A stretch of DNA of 64,000 bases from Bacteroidia bacterium (GCA_030428705.1 JAUIDI010000005.1:62001-126000), one strand, 5' to 3'. Positions 1-8,179 are shown, counted from the first letter of the stretch. The notes: generated by a model from the sequence alone, not told the origin. Numbers and translations: made by a program.

Positions 1-48
1 AGCAGCATTGTTACTTTGAATCCTCATTAATTAATTGTTCATCTTTAA

Positions 49-597
49 TTATTGTGGCATACGCAGTGCTCTTTCGGCTTGTAGAATATGCCTTAAATTA
101 TGGTATATAACTACTCTAAAGGTATCTCCCAACCTCAATTTTACCCATTTTGATATAGAAACTGAAGTCTTTACTTTCGATAGGTTTGTTTTTTTGGATT
201 TTTCGAGAAGTTCCAAAATCTGTTCTTGTTGATTAATGAATTTGTCCAGAACCTTTTGGTCCGTTAAAGGGCAATTTAGGGGATTCATAGATTTAAAAGT
301 TTTCATTTTGTTCAACTTTTCCTTCGGAAGCATACTTTTGGCAAAGTAGTTTCCTAAAAGTCCGCTATTGAAAGTTTCGGATTCCCCATAGCTCGAATTT
401 TTGATTCTAGCTTCAATTTCGGGAATATAAAAGTCTCCATATCTGTTCAAATGTTCAATACATTCCAGTACATTCCAACTTTCAGCGTTTTGTTTTTGAA
501 TGAGTTTTTCGATTGGGACCGTCTTAAAGGTCCTAACTTTGTTCATGTTTTGGTGAGTTAGATCGACCATTTCATCGATTAAGTCCTGTGCTTTCAT
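49..597 (-). CDS. DinB-like family protein
   Basis: A 182-residue cytosolic protein of the DinB/YfiT-like four-helix bundle superfamily. Members are often metal-binding and some are thiol-dependent transferases; the substrate here cannot be told. Seen: the early segment WNVLECIEHLNRYGDFY carries the first conserved His, and the C-terminal HNLRHILQAERAL carries the paired His residues, giving the usual metal triad layout. The start at 597 (MKAQDL) is preferred over an in-frame ATG at 624, because the extra nine residues look like leader sequence. It lies 56 bases downstream of a Crp-like regulator on the same strand and is probably co-transcribed with it. Regulator plus DinB-like pairs are common in Bacteroidota accessory DNA. 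Base composition is more AT-rich than in the core genes further on. Confidence 0.7.
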   Translation of the reverse strand: MKAQDLIDEMVDLTHQNMNKVRTFKTVPIEKLIQKQNAESWNVLECIEHLNRYGDFYIPEIEARIKNSSYGESETFNSGLLGNYFAKSMLPKEKLNKMKTFKSMNPLNCPLTDQKVLDKFINQQEQILELLEKSKKTNLSKVKTSVSISKWVKLRLGDTFRVVIYHNLRHILQAERALRMPQ

Positions 598-653
598 AAA
601 ATTTATTTGACAGCAAATGTCCAAATTTTAGAAGTAGGAAACATTGACTGAAA

Positions 654-1190
654 TCAAGACTTTTTCAATCTGGACAGTGTCTCGGGAGACATCCTCAAAT
701 AGGAAGCAATATATTTGTTAGGAATTTCTTGAAATAACTGCGGACTTCTTTGCAGCACTCTGTTATATCTCTCCTTGGGCGAAGTGATCAAAATATCTTT
801 TTCCCTTTCAAGCTGTTGTAGGATAAGTTGTTGAAGAATCAAATGCCAAAGATTTTTCAGTTCGCTATTTTGATTGATAAAATTTAGATAATTCTGTTTT
901 GAAATAACTTTCAACTCGGTCTTTTTGATAGCTTGTATATAAAATTCGGACGCCTTTTCGGTGATAAAACTGTCTAAAGAAGATAAAAAATTGTGTTTAT
1001 ACCCAAAGCGGATTATATGTTCTTCGCAGCCTTCAATAATTGAAATTTTTAGAGCTCCGGAAATAATATAGAAAAGATTTGTTTCAACAGTTCCCGCAAC
1101 CTTTAAATATTCGTTTCTTTTCAATGAGATTTTTTCGTCCCAAAGGTTTTGCCTTTCAATTCGCTTATATAACTCATCGAGCATGTTCAT
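654..1190 (-). CDS. Crp/Fnr-type transcriptional regulator
   Basis: A 178-residue one-component regulator. The N-terminal ~120 residues form a cyclic-nucleotide-binding-like beta barrel (NLFYIISGALKISI is the typical strand-turn-strand), followed by a dimerisation helix rich in Gln/Leu and a short C-terminal winged-helix region ending KYIASYLRMSPETLSRLKKS, the typical recognition helix of this family. No cysteine cluster of the Fnr type is seen, so an oxygen-sensing Fe-S role is unlikely; the ligand is unknown. A second start (MLDELY) lies two codons downstream. It probably forms a two-gene unit with the DinB-like gene that follows. Family assignment is firm, target genes unknown. Confidence 0.8.
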   Translation of the reverse strand: MNMLDELYKRIERQNLWDEKISLKRNEYLKVAGTVETNLFYIISGALKISIIEGCEEHIIRFGYKHNFLSSLDSFITEKASEFYIQAIKKTELKVISKQNYLNFINQNSELKNLWHLILQQLILQQLEREKDILITSPKERYNRVLQRSPQLFQEIPNKYIASYLRMSPETLSRLKKS

Positions 1191-1265
1191 TAATACTTGA
1201 AGGTAATTGTGCCAAACATTGCAGCCTAAATAATGTTTGAACAGATATTATGTTGAAATCCGTTC

Positions 1266-1385
1266 TTAGGGAAATATAGCAAAATCTGATAACTGTCGTT
1301 TGAGATTCTTCCCAAATGCAGTGCCCGGTGTCCCACGATAGGCTTTTAAGGAGGCCGCATCGTAAATGGATTTTGCCCCTAGCAT
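1266..1385 (-). CDS. possible small ORF or gene remnant (39 codons)
   Basis: An open frame of 39 codons with ATG at 1385 and stop at 1266, directly downstream of the DJ-1-like lipoprotein gene on the same strand. The predicted peptide has ordinary protein composition (AKSIYDAASLKAYRG near the start, KNLKRQLSDF near the end), unlike random intergenic translation. It matches nothing I recognise. It could be the remaining 3' end of a lost gene or a true small protein. There is no clear ribosome-binding site. The 1191-1391 gap holds nothing else I can support. Confidence 0.2.
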   Translation of the reverse strand: MLGAKSIYDAASLKAYRGTPGTAFGKNLKRQLSDFAIFP

Positions 1386-1391
1386 GTGATA

Positions 1392-2144
1392 TTATTTATC
1401 CCAGTTTTGCAATCGGTCAAGATAGAGGTAACTTTCAACAAATTCCCTGTGTTCTCGACTGGTCATTTTTTCCAATAAATTCAAAGCTGAAATGTAGCTG
1501 GCCATGTTCCCGTTCGACGAACTGAACTTACCATCTTCCACAAAGGTTACCAAACTGTCGTTCTGTACTTTTAAATTCGGATAGTCTTTTTGCAACTGCT
1601 CGCCGCCGCCGATCCAGGTCACGATTTTGTGACCGTCCGCAATCCCGGATTTCCCGATCAATTGTGCGCCTGCGCAATTGCTTACGGTATATCGGGTCTC
1701 TTTGTTCTTTTCCGTGATAAAAGCTATGATCTTTTCGTTGTTGACCTGTGCGCTCATATCATAGGCACTTGGTACGAATAGCGCCGTTAATTCGGGACAG
1801 TTCTCAAAAGTGTAGTCGGGAACAAAATGCATTCCTTCCTCGGTCGTTATTGGGTTTTCAGTTTCCGCTATTGACACGACATTGAACAGTTGTTCTCCGT
1901 CAACCGTGAGTTTTGCAAAGACGTCGGAAGTTGCAATGACCTCACCTTGTAAAACTCCATTATACATCAAAAGCCCAATAGTTCGTAGTTCCGGCTTGAA
2001 AGCTTTTAGGTATTTGTCGCGTGTATCTGTTTCTTTTTCAATTTTTGTAATTTCTGGACTTTCGGTATTTGTTCTTGATTTATCCGAATTGCAACCCACT
2101 GTAATGATTGTGCAAATCATTGTTATAATTCCAATCTTTTTCAT
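1392..2144 (-). CDS. DJ-1/PfpI-like lipoprotein
   Basis: A 250-residue exported lipoprotein with a DJ-1/PfpI (class I glutamine amidotransferase-like) fold. Seen: the signal sequence MKKIGIITMICTIITVGC ends in a lipobox Cys; after a ~35-residue linker, GLLMYNGVLQGEV starts the Rossmann-like domain; YTVSNCAGAQLIG holds the nucleophile-elbow Cys of the family; DGHKIVTWIGG matches the strand that normally ends in T-x-H/W; FSSSNGNMASYISALNLL matches the C-terminal helix motif. Family members include regulators with an amidotransferase-like domain, isonitrile hydratases and stress hydrolases; the substrate here is unknown. A membrane-anchored, periplasm-facing DJ-1 domain is less usual than the cytosolic form. 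The start at 2144 is preferred over ATG 2159 because it gives a standard lipoprotein signal. Confidence 0.65.
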   Translation of the reverse strand: MKKIGIITMICTIITVGCNSDKSRTNTESPEITKIEKETDTRDKYLKAFKPELRTIGLLMYNGVLQGEVIATSDVFAKLTVDGEQLFNVVSIAETENPITTEEGMHFVPDYTFENCPELTALFVPSAYDMSAQVNNEKIIAFITEKNKETRYTVSNCAGAQLIGKSGIADGHKIVTWIGGGEQLQKDYPNLKVQNDSLVTFVEDGKFSSSNGNMASYISALNLLEKMTSREHREFVESYLYLDRLQNWDK

Positions 2145-2211
2145 TTTCGACGCATTCAAGGTTCCAACGCGACAAAGCGTTAATTTTTAAGGTTCGTATT
2201 AAGCTACCTTT

Positions 2212-2862
2212 TTATTGTTCAAACTGCATTTCAGATTTTTTTCCATAGTCCTTTTCGCTTGCAACAGCTTTATTCACAAATTTCAATCCTCTCATATCGT
2301 ATTCTGAAATATCCAATTCGTCATATCTTTTCTCGAAAATTCTTTTTGTCAGTTCAAATGCTACATCATAGGTGACTTCCAATTCCATTTCATTTTGAAT
2401 TTCCTCCTCTGTCAATTCCTTGCGCATTTCTTCCAAGTCCTCTTTTGAAATCAGTTCAAGTTTTCTAGATTCTATTTCTTCTGGTAATAGATTTCCAAAA
2501 TCTTGATAAATTTCATCTCCAGCTTCTCTTAACCTTATTTTCTGTCCGTTTTGAAAAATACAGTACGAAAGTCCGTGTCCAATTGATACTTGGATAATTT
2601 CAGAATTTGGAAATTTTTCTAGAAACTTTTTTTCAGTTTTAGATTGTGTCGGTTTTGCAAATTGCCAACCCAAACTTGAATTAGCAATAATTAAGTTTCC
2701 TTTATAATTTGTGATATGAGTTTCTCCAAATTCAGGTCCAATATTGAAATCAGATTCTCCAATGAATTCAAAGTCTTTGAAACCCAAAGAATTCAATAAT
2801 TCAAGATTAATTTCTAAATCTCCTATATCTTTAATAAATGTTGCTGTTATGTTCCAGCCCAT
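2212..2862 (-). CDS. hypothetical protein, AT-rich
   Basis: A 216-residue soluble protein I do not recognise. It has no signal peptide or membrane segment. The N-terminal half is mixed alpha/beta with aromatic and Gly residues (TNYKGNLIIANSSLGWQF); residues ~125-185 are highly charged and Glu-rich (EDLEEMRKELTEEEIQNE), probably helical. Codon and base use is clearly more AT-rich than in nupC next door, which suggests horizontal acquisition or an accessory gene. No partner gene is obvious: the flanking intergenic stretches (2145-2211 and 2863-3035) contain no feature I can support. Confidence 0.45.
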   Translation of the reverse strand: MGWNITATFIKDIGDLEINLELLNSLGFKDFEFIGESDFNIGPEFGETHITNYKGNLIIANSSLGWQFAKPTQSKTEKKFLEKFPNSEIIQVSIGHGLSYCIFQNGQKIRLREAGDEIYQDFGNLLPEEIESRKLELISKEDLEEMRKELTEEEIQNEMELEVTYDVAFELTKRIFEKRYDELDISEYDMRGLKFVNKAVASEKDYGKKSEMQFEQ

Positions 2863-3035
2863 AGTTTTTTCTCATATGTGGCACAACGTGGTGCTAAAAA
2901 AGTAGATACATCCATAGACCTCAATAACCGAATATTAGCGATGGGTTTTAGATTCTATAAAATTAAGGTATTCAGGTGGTCAACTCTTTGAAATTGGGGT
3001 TCGAGTTTTCATAAATTATCAACGCGGTAGTTCGT

Positions 3036-4496
3036 TTACCCTAGAATCATGCCAGCGATGGTCGCGGAAAGCAAAGAGGCCAAAGAGCCACCCAAAACCG
3101 CCCTCATTCCGAATTCCGATAGGGTCTTGCGCTGCCCGGGTGCCAAGGAGCCGATACCACCGATCTGTATGCCGATAGAGGCAAAATTGGCAAAGCCACA
3201 GAGCATGTAGGTCGCCATGATTACCGATTTGTTGAACTTAAAATGGGGGCTGGTCAAAACATCCTTAAGCTCGGCCAATTGAATATACCCGACAAATTCG
3301 CTGGCAGCCAATTTGATGCCCAATAACTGCCCCATCAACATAATATCCTCATTGGCGACCCCGATCAACCACATCAACGGGGCGAATATGGTGCCCAAAA
3401 TAGCTTCGAGCGAAAAACTTTGGTACGACGAATTGGCCGCTATCCAAGTATTTAACGAAGACCAATCGCCTACCCATCCGAGAATGCCGTTGACCATGGC
3501 GATAAAGGCAACAAAGACCAAAAGCATGGCACCCACGTTTACCGCTAATTTCAGCCCTTCGGTGGTGCCGTTCGAGATGGCATCCAAGATATTGGCACCG
3601 ATTTTGTCGGTAGCTACATGAACATCGGTATTGACTTCCTCAGTCTGCGGATACAACATTTTAGAAATAACGATCGCCCCCGGTGCCGCCATGACCGAAG
3701 CGGCCAAGAGATGCTTGGCGAAAAGTAGCCTCAGCGCTTCGTCATCCCCTCCCAAAAATCCGATATAAGCCGCTAGTACGGCACCTGCGACAGTAGCCAT
3801 ACCGCCTATCATCACAAGGAGTATCTCAGACTTGTTCATTTTTTCCAGATAGGCCTTGATGAGCAACGGGGCTTCCGTTTGGCCCAAAAAAATGTTGCCG
3901 GCGACCGAAAGACTTTCCGCGCCTGATATTCCCAAACCTTTTGATAATAACCAAGCGAGTGCCTTGACCACCTTTTGAATGATTCCCAAATAAAACAACA
4001 GAGAGGTCAATGCAGAAAAGAAAACGATGGTCGGCAAGACCTGAAAGGCAAAAATGTAGCCGAAAGTATCCATATCGACCACTAGGCCTTCGAACAGAAA
4101 TTGGCTTCCAGCGCGTGTAAAATTCAAAATACTAACGAAAACCCCGCCCAATTTTTCAAAAATCCATTGAACCGCAGGTACTTTCAATACCCCAATGGCG
4201 ATCAACAATTGAAACGATAGGCCGATTCCGACGGTCTTCCAGTTGATGGCCCTTCGATTCGAACTAAAAAGGTAGGCAATGAGTATGAGAACGAACATGC
4301 CCAAAATACCTCTCCACAGACTGCTGATGGAAAAGCCCTCGTTGGGAATGATCTCGGCCACATTGGTCGTTGCCAAATCGGTCGTCGTAATTGCACCGAT
4401 GGAACTTTGTATGGTATCGGTGGAAATACTGTCTTGAGGAAAAGCGAGAAAAGGAATAAGGAGTACAAGCGAAAAAATCCATAAACGGGTTTTCAT
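3036..4496 (-). CDS. nupC: concentrative nucleoside transporter (CNT/NupC family)
   Basis: A 486-residue inner-membrane protein of the CNT family, importing nucleosides by Na+ or H+ symport. Seen: about ten hydrophobic segments, the family segment SLSVAGNIFLGQTEAPLLIK, and GGMATVAGAVLAAYIGFLG and CGFANFASIGIQIGGIG of the two re-entrant halves; GQTEAP and the NFASI region line the nucleoside site in the family. Odd: the N-terminus carries a typical signal peptide (MKTRLWIFSLVLLIPFLAFPQ) and a ~40-residue Thr/Ser-rich stretch before the first transporter helix, so the protein is longer than classical NupC of about 400 residues. It follows the BFN gene after 15 bases and is probably in one unit with it. 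Ion specificity is undetermined. Confidence 0.9.
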   Translation of the reverse strand: MKTRLWIFSLVLLIPFLAFPQDSISTDTIQSSIGAITTTDLATTNVAEIIPNEGFSISSLWRGILGMFVLILIAYLFSSNRRAINWKTVGIGLSFQLLIAIGVLKVPAVQWIFEKLGGVFVSILNFTRAGSQFLFEGLVVDMDTFGYIFAFQVLPTIVFFSALTSLLFYLGIIQKVVKALAWLLSKGLGISGAESLSVAGNIFLGQTEAPLLIKAYLEKMNKSEILLVMIGGMATVAGAVLAAYIGFLGGDDEALRLLFAKHLLAASVMAAPGAIVISKMLYPQTEEVNTDVHVATDKIGANILDAISNGTTEGLKLAVNVGAMLLVFVAFIAMVNGILGWVGDWSSLNTWIAANSSYQSFSLEAILGTIFAPLMWLIGVANEDIMLMGQLLGIKLAASEFVGYIQLAELKDVLTSPHFKFNKSVIMATYMLCGFANFASIGIQIGGIGSLAPGQRKTLSEFGMRAVLGGSLASLLSATIAGMILG

Positions 4497-4511
4497 AGGC
4501 TTGTCGGTTGG

Positions 4512-5141
4512 TTAGTTGCGCTTTGAGATTTCGTCCCGCAGCTTGGCCGCTTTTTCATAATCTTCGTTGGCCACCGCCTTGTCGAGTTCTTTATGCAGTT
4601 CTTCCAATGTCAGCTCTTTGTAGGCTCCCGCGACTCCTGAATCGATTTCTACGGTCTCTCCTTCTTGAAGTATTTCATCGACCATGATGCTGTCGTCTTT
4701 TTCATCCTTGTCCTTATCCTTGGAAGAAAACTTGAGGAAGATTCCGGCTTTGTCCAAAATGGTCTTATAGGTAAAAATGGGAGCGTTGAAACGCAGGGCC
4801 AGAGCAATGGCATCACTGGTTCGGGCATCGATAATCTCTTCGATCTTATCCCTTTCGCAAATGATACTGGAGTAAAAAACGCCATCCACCAGCTTGTGAA
4901 TAATTACCTGTTTGATAACGATATCGAAACGATCCGCGAAGTTCTTGAAAAGATCGTGGGTCAAGGGCCTCGGCGGTTTGATCTCTTTCTCTAGCGCAAT
5001 CGCGATCGATTGTGCTTCAAAGGCCCCGATGACGATCGGCAGCTTGCGGTCGCCCTCGACCTCATTCAAAATAAGGGCATAGGCACCATTCTGTGTCTGG
5101 CTATACGATATACCCTTTATCTTTAATCTAACTAAGCTCAT
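4512..5141 (-). CDS. bifunctional nuclease (BFN, DUF151) with UVR motif
   Basis: A 209-residue cytosolic protein. Residues 1-~130 form the BFN/DUF151 domain (VRLKIKGISYSQTQNGAYAL, then DARTSDAIALALRFNAPIF, the hallmark Ser-Asp-Ala-Ile segment). An acidic Lys/Asp linker (KDKDKDEKDD) follows, then a UvrB/UvrC-type UVR motif at the C-terminus (LHKELDKAVANEDYEKAAKL). DUF151 proteins have been linked to DNase/RNase activity; in Bacteroidota the BFN-UVR architecture is standard but its role is unknown. The start codon lies just 15 bases past a strong hairpin that ends the etfBA transcript. It is followed by nupC with 15 bases between. Confidence 0.85.
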   Translation of the reverse strand: MSLVRLKIKGISYSQTQNGAYALILNEVEGDRKLPIVIGAFEAQSIAIALEKEIKPPRPLTHDLFKNFADRFDIVIKQVIIHKLVDGVFYSSIICERDKIEEIIDARTSDAIALALRFNAPIFTYKTILDKAGIFLKFSSKDKDKDEKDDSIMVDEILQEGETVEIDSGVAGAYKELTLEELHKELDKAVANEDYEKAAKLRDEISKRN

Positions 5142-5155
5142 ATCCTTAATAAAAA

Positions 5156-5202
5156 TACAAAAAGCTGTTTAAATAGTTGGGCGCACCAGATATTTAAACA
5201 GC
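5156..5202 (-). terminator. Rho-independent terminator after etfBA
   Basis: Read on the minus strand, a 12-bp perfect stem (GCTGTTTAAATA with TATTTAAACAGC at 5202-5191 and 5175-5164) around a 15-base loop is followed by five T residues and a T-rich stretch. It lies ~50 bases past the etfA stop and only ~15 bases before the BFN start codon, so it limits read-through from etfBA into BFN-nupC. Confidence 0.75.
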
Positions 5203-5254
5203 CCTTTCGTTCCAACGCAATGGCAATTGGAACCGTCGCGCAAATTAACAAAAA

Positions 5255-6223
5255 TTAAGAGTTCTGAGCTTTAAATTCCTTTAATTTTTCGGTGAGTTGC
5301 GGAACGACCTCAAAGGCATCGCCGACGATGCCGTAATCGGCCGCCTTGAAGAAAGGTGCCTCGGGATCGGTATTGATGACCACTTTGACCTTTGAGGCAC
5401 TTATCCCGGCCAAATGTTGAATGGCCCCTGAAATGCCGATAGCGATGTACAGATTACTGGCCACGGGTTTTCCGGTTTGCCCGACGTGTTCGCCATGGGG
5501 CCTCCAACCCATATCGGAAACGGGTTTGGAGCATGCGGTCGCCGCGCCCAATACCTTGGCAAGTTCTTCTACCATTCCCCAGTTCTCAGGTCCTTTTAAA
5601 CCTCTTCCTCCCGAGACGACAATATCGGCATCGGCGATTGTCACCGTACCTACCGCCTTATCGGCTTCAACGGATTTTACGCTAAAATCACCGTCTTCCA
5701 ACGATGGGGCAAAAGTTTCCACTGAAGCGGTGACACTATTTTCATGGGCTCCGAACGCATTGTTTGAAACACCGATTACCTTTACATCGGTATTGATTTG
5801 GGTATGGGCAAAACCCTTATTACTAAATGCCGTTCTTTTGACCGTAAAAGGACTTGTGCCTTCTGGTGCGGCAACGACATTGGGGGCATAGCCTGCTTGG
5901 AGCTTGGCGGCCAAAATGGGGGCCAAAAATTTGCAATCGGTGCTTGAACTTACGATAATGACCTGCGACCCTTCTTTTGTAGCGGCCTGGGCAATTGCAC
6001 GGGCGTAGGCCTTGGCATTGAAGGCCTTGAGCTTGTCATCGGAAACATTTAGAACTTTTGATACCCCATATGAGCCCAAGCCCTCATTTTCTTCCGTGTT
6101 TACGGAAATGGCCGTGACGGTGGTACCCAATTGCTTGGCCACTTCACTGGCATAGGAAGCGACTTCGAAGGCGTTTTTTTTGAATTTTCCGTTTTCCGAT
6201 TCGGTATATACTAATACTGACAT
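5255..6223 (-). CDS. etfA: electron transfer flavoprotein, alpha subunit
   Basis: A 322-residue subunit of the heterodimeric electron transfer flavoprotein, which takes electrons from acyl-CoA dehydrogenases and passes them to ETF-quinone oxidoreductase. Seen: an N-terminal ETF fold (MSVLVYTESENGKFKKNAF), and a C-terminal FAD-binding domain with VVSGGRGLKGPENW, a GQTGKP segment and IAIGISGAIQHLAG, the diagnostic FAD-site motif, then VVINTDPEAPFF. It lies 32 bases downstream of etfB; the pair forms one operon, read leftward from the shared divergent region with pdhB. Length is normal for the family. Confidence 0.95.
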   Translation of the reverse strand: MSVLVYTESENGKFKKNAFEVASYASEVAKQLGTTVTAISVNTEENEGLGSYGVSKVLNVSDDKLKAFNAKAYARAIAQAATKEGSQVIIVSSSTDCKFLAPILAAKLQAGYAPNVVAAPEGTSPFTVKRTAFSNKGFAHTQINTDVKVIGVSNNAFGAHENSVTASVETFAPSLEDGDFSVKSVEADKAVGTVTIADADIVVSGGRGLKGPENWGMVEELAKVLGAATACSKPVSDMGWRPHGEHVGQTGKPVASNLYIAIGISGAIQHLAGISASKVKVVINTDPEAPFFKAADYGIVGDAFEVVPQLTEKLKEFKAQNS

Positions 6224-6255
6224 AAGAATTTTTTAAGTTTTTTGATTTTCGGTCT

Positions 6256-6996
6256 TTAGATCACTTTTGCCTCGGTGTGCAGAAGATTGACCAGATCATC
6301 CACATTATCTACCAATTTGACCGCTCCTTTCGGTGCCGGTTTGTCGAATTTGGCATCGGTGGTCGCATTGATCGCTTCGACAGGTTCGACCACGTTCAGT
6401 TTTTTCTGGCGCGCCATCATAATACCTCGCATATTGGGAATTCGAAGGTCGCTTTCTTGGACTAATCCTTTTTGGCCTCCGACGACCAGAGGAAGGGTAG
6501 TGGTTATTTTTTCCTTGCCACCGTCGATTTCGCGGGTAGCGGTAGCGTTGTTTCCATCTACTTCGAGATTGATGCAGGTATTGACAAAATTCATATCGAG
6601 TAAAGTGGCCAATATTCCGGGGACCATACCACCGTTATAGTCGATGGATTCCCTTCCGCCAATGACAAGATCATATCCACCGTCCTTTACCACCTGCGCC
6701 AATTGCTGCGCTACAAAAAAACCGTCGGTAGGAACGGCATTGACCCGAATGGCCTCATCGGCACCAATGGCCAACGCCTTGCGCATGGTCGGTTCGACCG
6801 AAGCTTCGCCGACCGTGGCAACATGTACCGTGGCCCCTTGTTTTTCCTTGAACCACATGGCACGGGTCAATCCAAACTCGTCGTTCGGGTTGATTACGAA
6901 CTGTACGCCGTTTGTATCGAATTTCGTATCCCCATCGGCAAAATTTATTTTGGAAGTAGTGTCCGGAACATTACTTATACATACTAAAATCTTCAT
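6256..6996 (-). CDS. etfB: electron transfer flavoprotein, beta subunit
   Basis: A 246-residue beta subunit of the electron transfer flavoprotein, the partner of EtfA. Seen: KILVCISNVPDTTSKINF at the N-terminus, the segment NPNDEFGLTRAMWFKE, VATVGEASVEPTMRKALAIG of the AMP-binding fold, and GGRESIDYNGGMVPGILA. It is the first gene of the etfBA operon. Its start codon faces pdhB across a 178-base region that contains a large dyad (7041-7076), so both units could share one regulator. The pairing of fatty-acid electron transfer with pyruvate dehydrogenase makes a carbon- or acyl-CoA-responsive control plausible, but that is inference. Confidence 0.95.
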   Translation of the reverse strand: MKILVCISNVPDTTSKINFADGDTKFDTNGVQFVINPNDEFGLTRAMWFKEKQGATVHVATVGEASVEPTMRKALAIGADEAIRVNAVPTDGFFVAQQLAQVVKDGGYDLVIGGRESIDYNGGMVPGILATLLDMNFVNTCINLEVDGNNATATREIDGGKEKITTTLPLVVGGQKGLVQESDLRIPNMRGIMMARQKKLNVVEPVEAINATTDAKFDKPAPKGAVKLVDNVDDLVNLLHTEAKVI

Positions 6997-7040
6997 ATTA
7001 TGAGGTCTTTAAAATGACTGTGCTAAGATAGCCATTAATT

Positions 7041-7076
7041 TTTCAAAATGTTATGCATGCATAATAAATTTTGAAA
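7041..7076. promoter_or_regulatory. extended dyad, candidate operator between etfB and pdhB
   Basis: A 14-bp perfect palindrome (TTATGCATGCATAA, 7051-7064) is flanked by a 9-bp inverted repeat (TTTCAAAAT at 7041-7049 and ATTTTGAAA at 7068-7076). It lies in the divergent promoter region, close to the etfB start. Such a double dyad is typical of a dimeric repressor site; the protein that binds it is not encoded nearby. Confidence 0.45.
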
Positions 7077-7119
7077 CTTTTTTTAGTCCGTACCGATGAT
7101 CTATTGATGGATATTTTCA

Positions 7120-7127
7120 TATTTTTG
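7120..7127 (+). promoter_or_regulatory. candidate -7 box of pdhB
   Basis: TATTTTTG matches the Bacteroidota -7 consensus TAnnTTTG, about 48 bases before the pdhB start codon. No well-spaced TTG upstream element is seen, so the call is moderate. Confidence 0.4.
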
Positions 7128-7174
7128 CTTGCATTCAAAAAAGCGAACGCACAACACGATAAGCAAATCGATAC

Positions 7175-8152
7175 ATGAAGACACTACAATTTAGGGAAGC
7201 CATAGCAGAGGCAATGTCGGAAGAAATGCGCAGGGACGAATCCGTTTATTTGATGGGCGAAGAAGTGGCCGAATACAATGGCGCCTATAAGGCCTCAAAG
7301 GGAATGTTGGACGAGTTCGGAGACAAGCGTGTTATCGATACCCCCATCTCTGAATTGGGTTTTGCGGGTGTCGGTGTCGGATCGACCATGACGGGCAATC
7401 GACCGATTATCGAATTTATGACTTTCAACTTTGCCTTGGTAGGTATCGATCAGATTATCAACAACGCGGCAAAGATTCGGCAAATGTCCGGTGGACAGTT
7501 TCCTTGTCCGATCGTGTTTCGTGGGCCTACAGCTTCCGCAGGTCAATTGGCGGCGACCCATTCGCAGGCTTTTGAAAGCTGGTATGCCAACTGTCCGGGA
7601 TTAAAAGTGGTGGTTCCTTCAAATCCGGCGGATGCCAAAGGTTTGTTGAAATCGGCTATTCGTGATGACGACCCCGTGATTTTTATGGAGTCGGAACAGA
7701 TGTACGGGGATAAGGGCGAAGTACCGGAAGGAGAATTTACGATTCCGCTGGGGGTGGCCGATATCCGTAGAGAAGGATCGGATGTAACCATCGTTTCTTT
7801 TGGTAAAATCATCAAGGAAGCCGATAAGGCAGCCGATGAACTGGAGAAAGAAGGAATCAGTTGCGAGATTATCGATTTGCGAACGGTAAAACCGATGGAT
7901 TACGAAGCTATTTTGACCTCGGTCAAGAAAACGAACCGACTTGTGGTTTTGGAAGAAGCTTGGCCGTTCGGAAACGTCGCCACCGAAATTACCTATCATA
8001 TTCAGGCACATGCATTCGATTACCTTGATGCACCTATTCAAAAAATAAACACTGCCGATACTCCGGCACCGTATTCACCCGTACTTTTGGAAGAATGGCT
8101 GCCTAACTATGAGGATGTCATCAAGGCTGTTAAGAAAGTGTTATATAAATAA
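7175..8152 (+). CDS. pdhB: pyruvate dehydrogenase E1 component, beta subunit
   Basis: A 325-residue E1-beta subunit that, with E1-alpha, decarboxylates pyruvate using thiamine diphosphate and feeds acetyl-CoA into the TCA cycle. Seen: REAIAEAMSEEMRRDESVYL and GEEVAEYNGAYKASKGMLDE at the N-terminus (the Glu of MGEEVA is the ThDP-activating position), the segment EFMTFNFALVGIDQIINNAAK, a K+-site-like GPTASAGQLAATHSQ, and the C-terminal transketolase domain with VVLEEAWPFG. The alpha subunit and E2 are not in the window, as is frequent in flavobacteria where pdhB stands apart. A strong terminator follows directly. Branched-chain 2-oxoacid substrates are an alternative but the sequence resembles PdhB most. 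Confidence 0.9.
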   Translation: MKTLQFREAIAEAMSEEMRRDESVYLMGEEVAEYNGAYKASKGMLDEFGDKRVIDTPISELGFAGVGVGSTMTGNRPIIEFMTFNFALVGIDQIINNAAKIRQMSGGQFPCPIVFRGPTASAGQLAATHSQAFESWYANCPGLKVVVPSNPADAKGLLKSAIRDDDPVIFMESEQMYGDKGEVPEGEFTIPLGVADIRREGSDVTIVSFGKIIKEADKAADELEKEGISCEIIDLRTVKPMDYEAILTSVKKTNRLVVLEEAWPFGNVATEITYHIQAHAFDYLDAPIQKINTADTPAPYSPVLLEEWLPNYEDVIKAVKKVLYK

Positions 8153-8179
8153 GGTTAAAGAATTTGTACGACTACTTTT

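Noticed and set aside
2945-3035. Sequence with GGTTCGAG-like bases considered as a tRNA T-arm.
   Set aside because: No matching acceptor stem, anticodon arm or CCA-like end could be built around it; no tRNA was found anywhere in the window.
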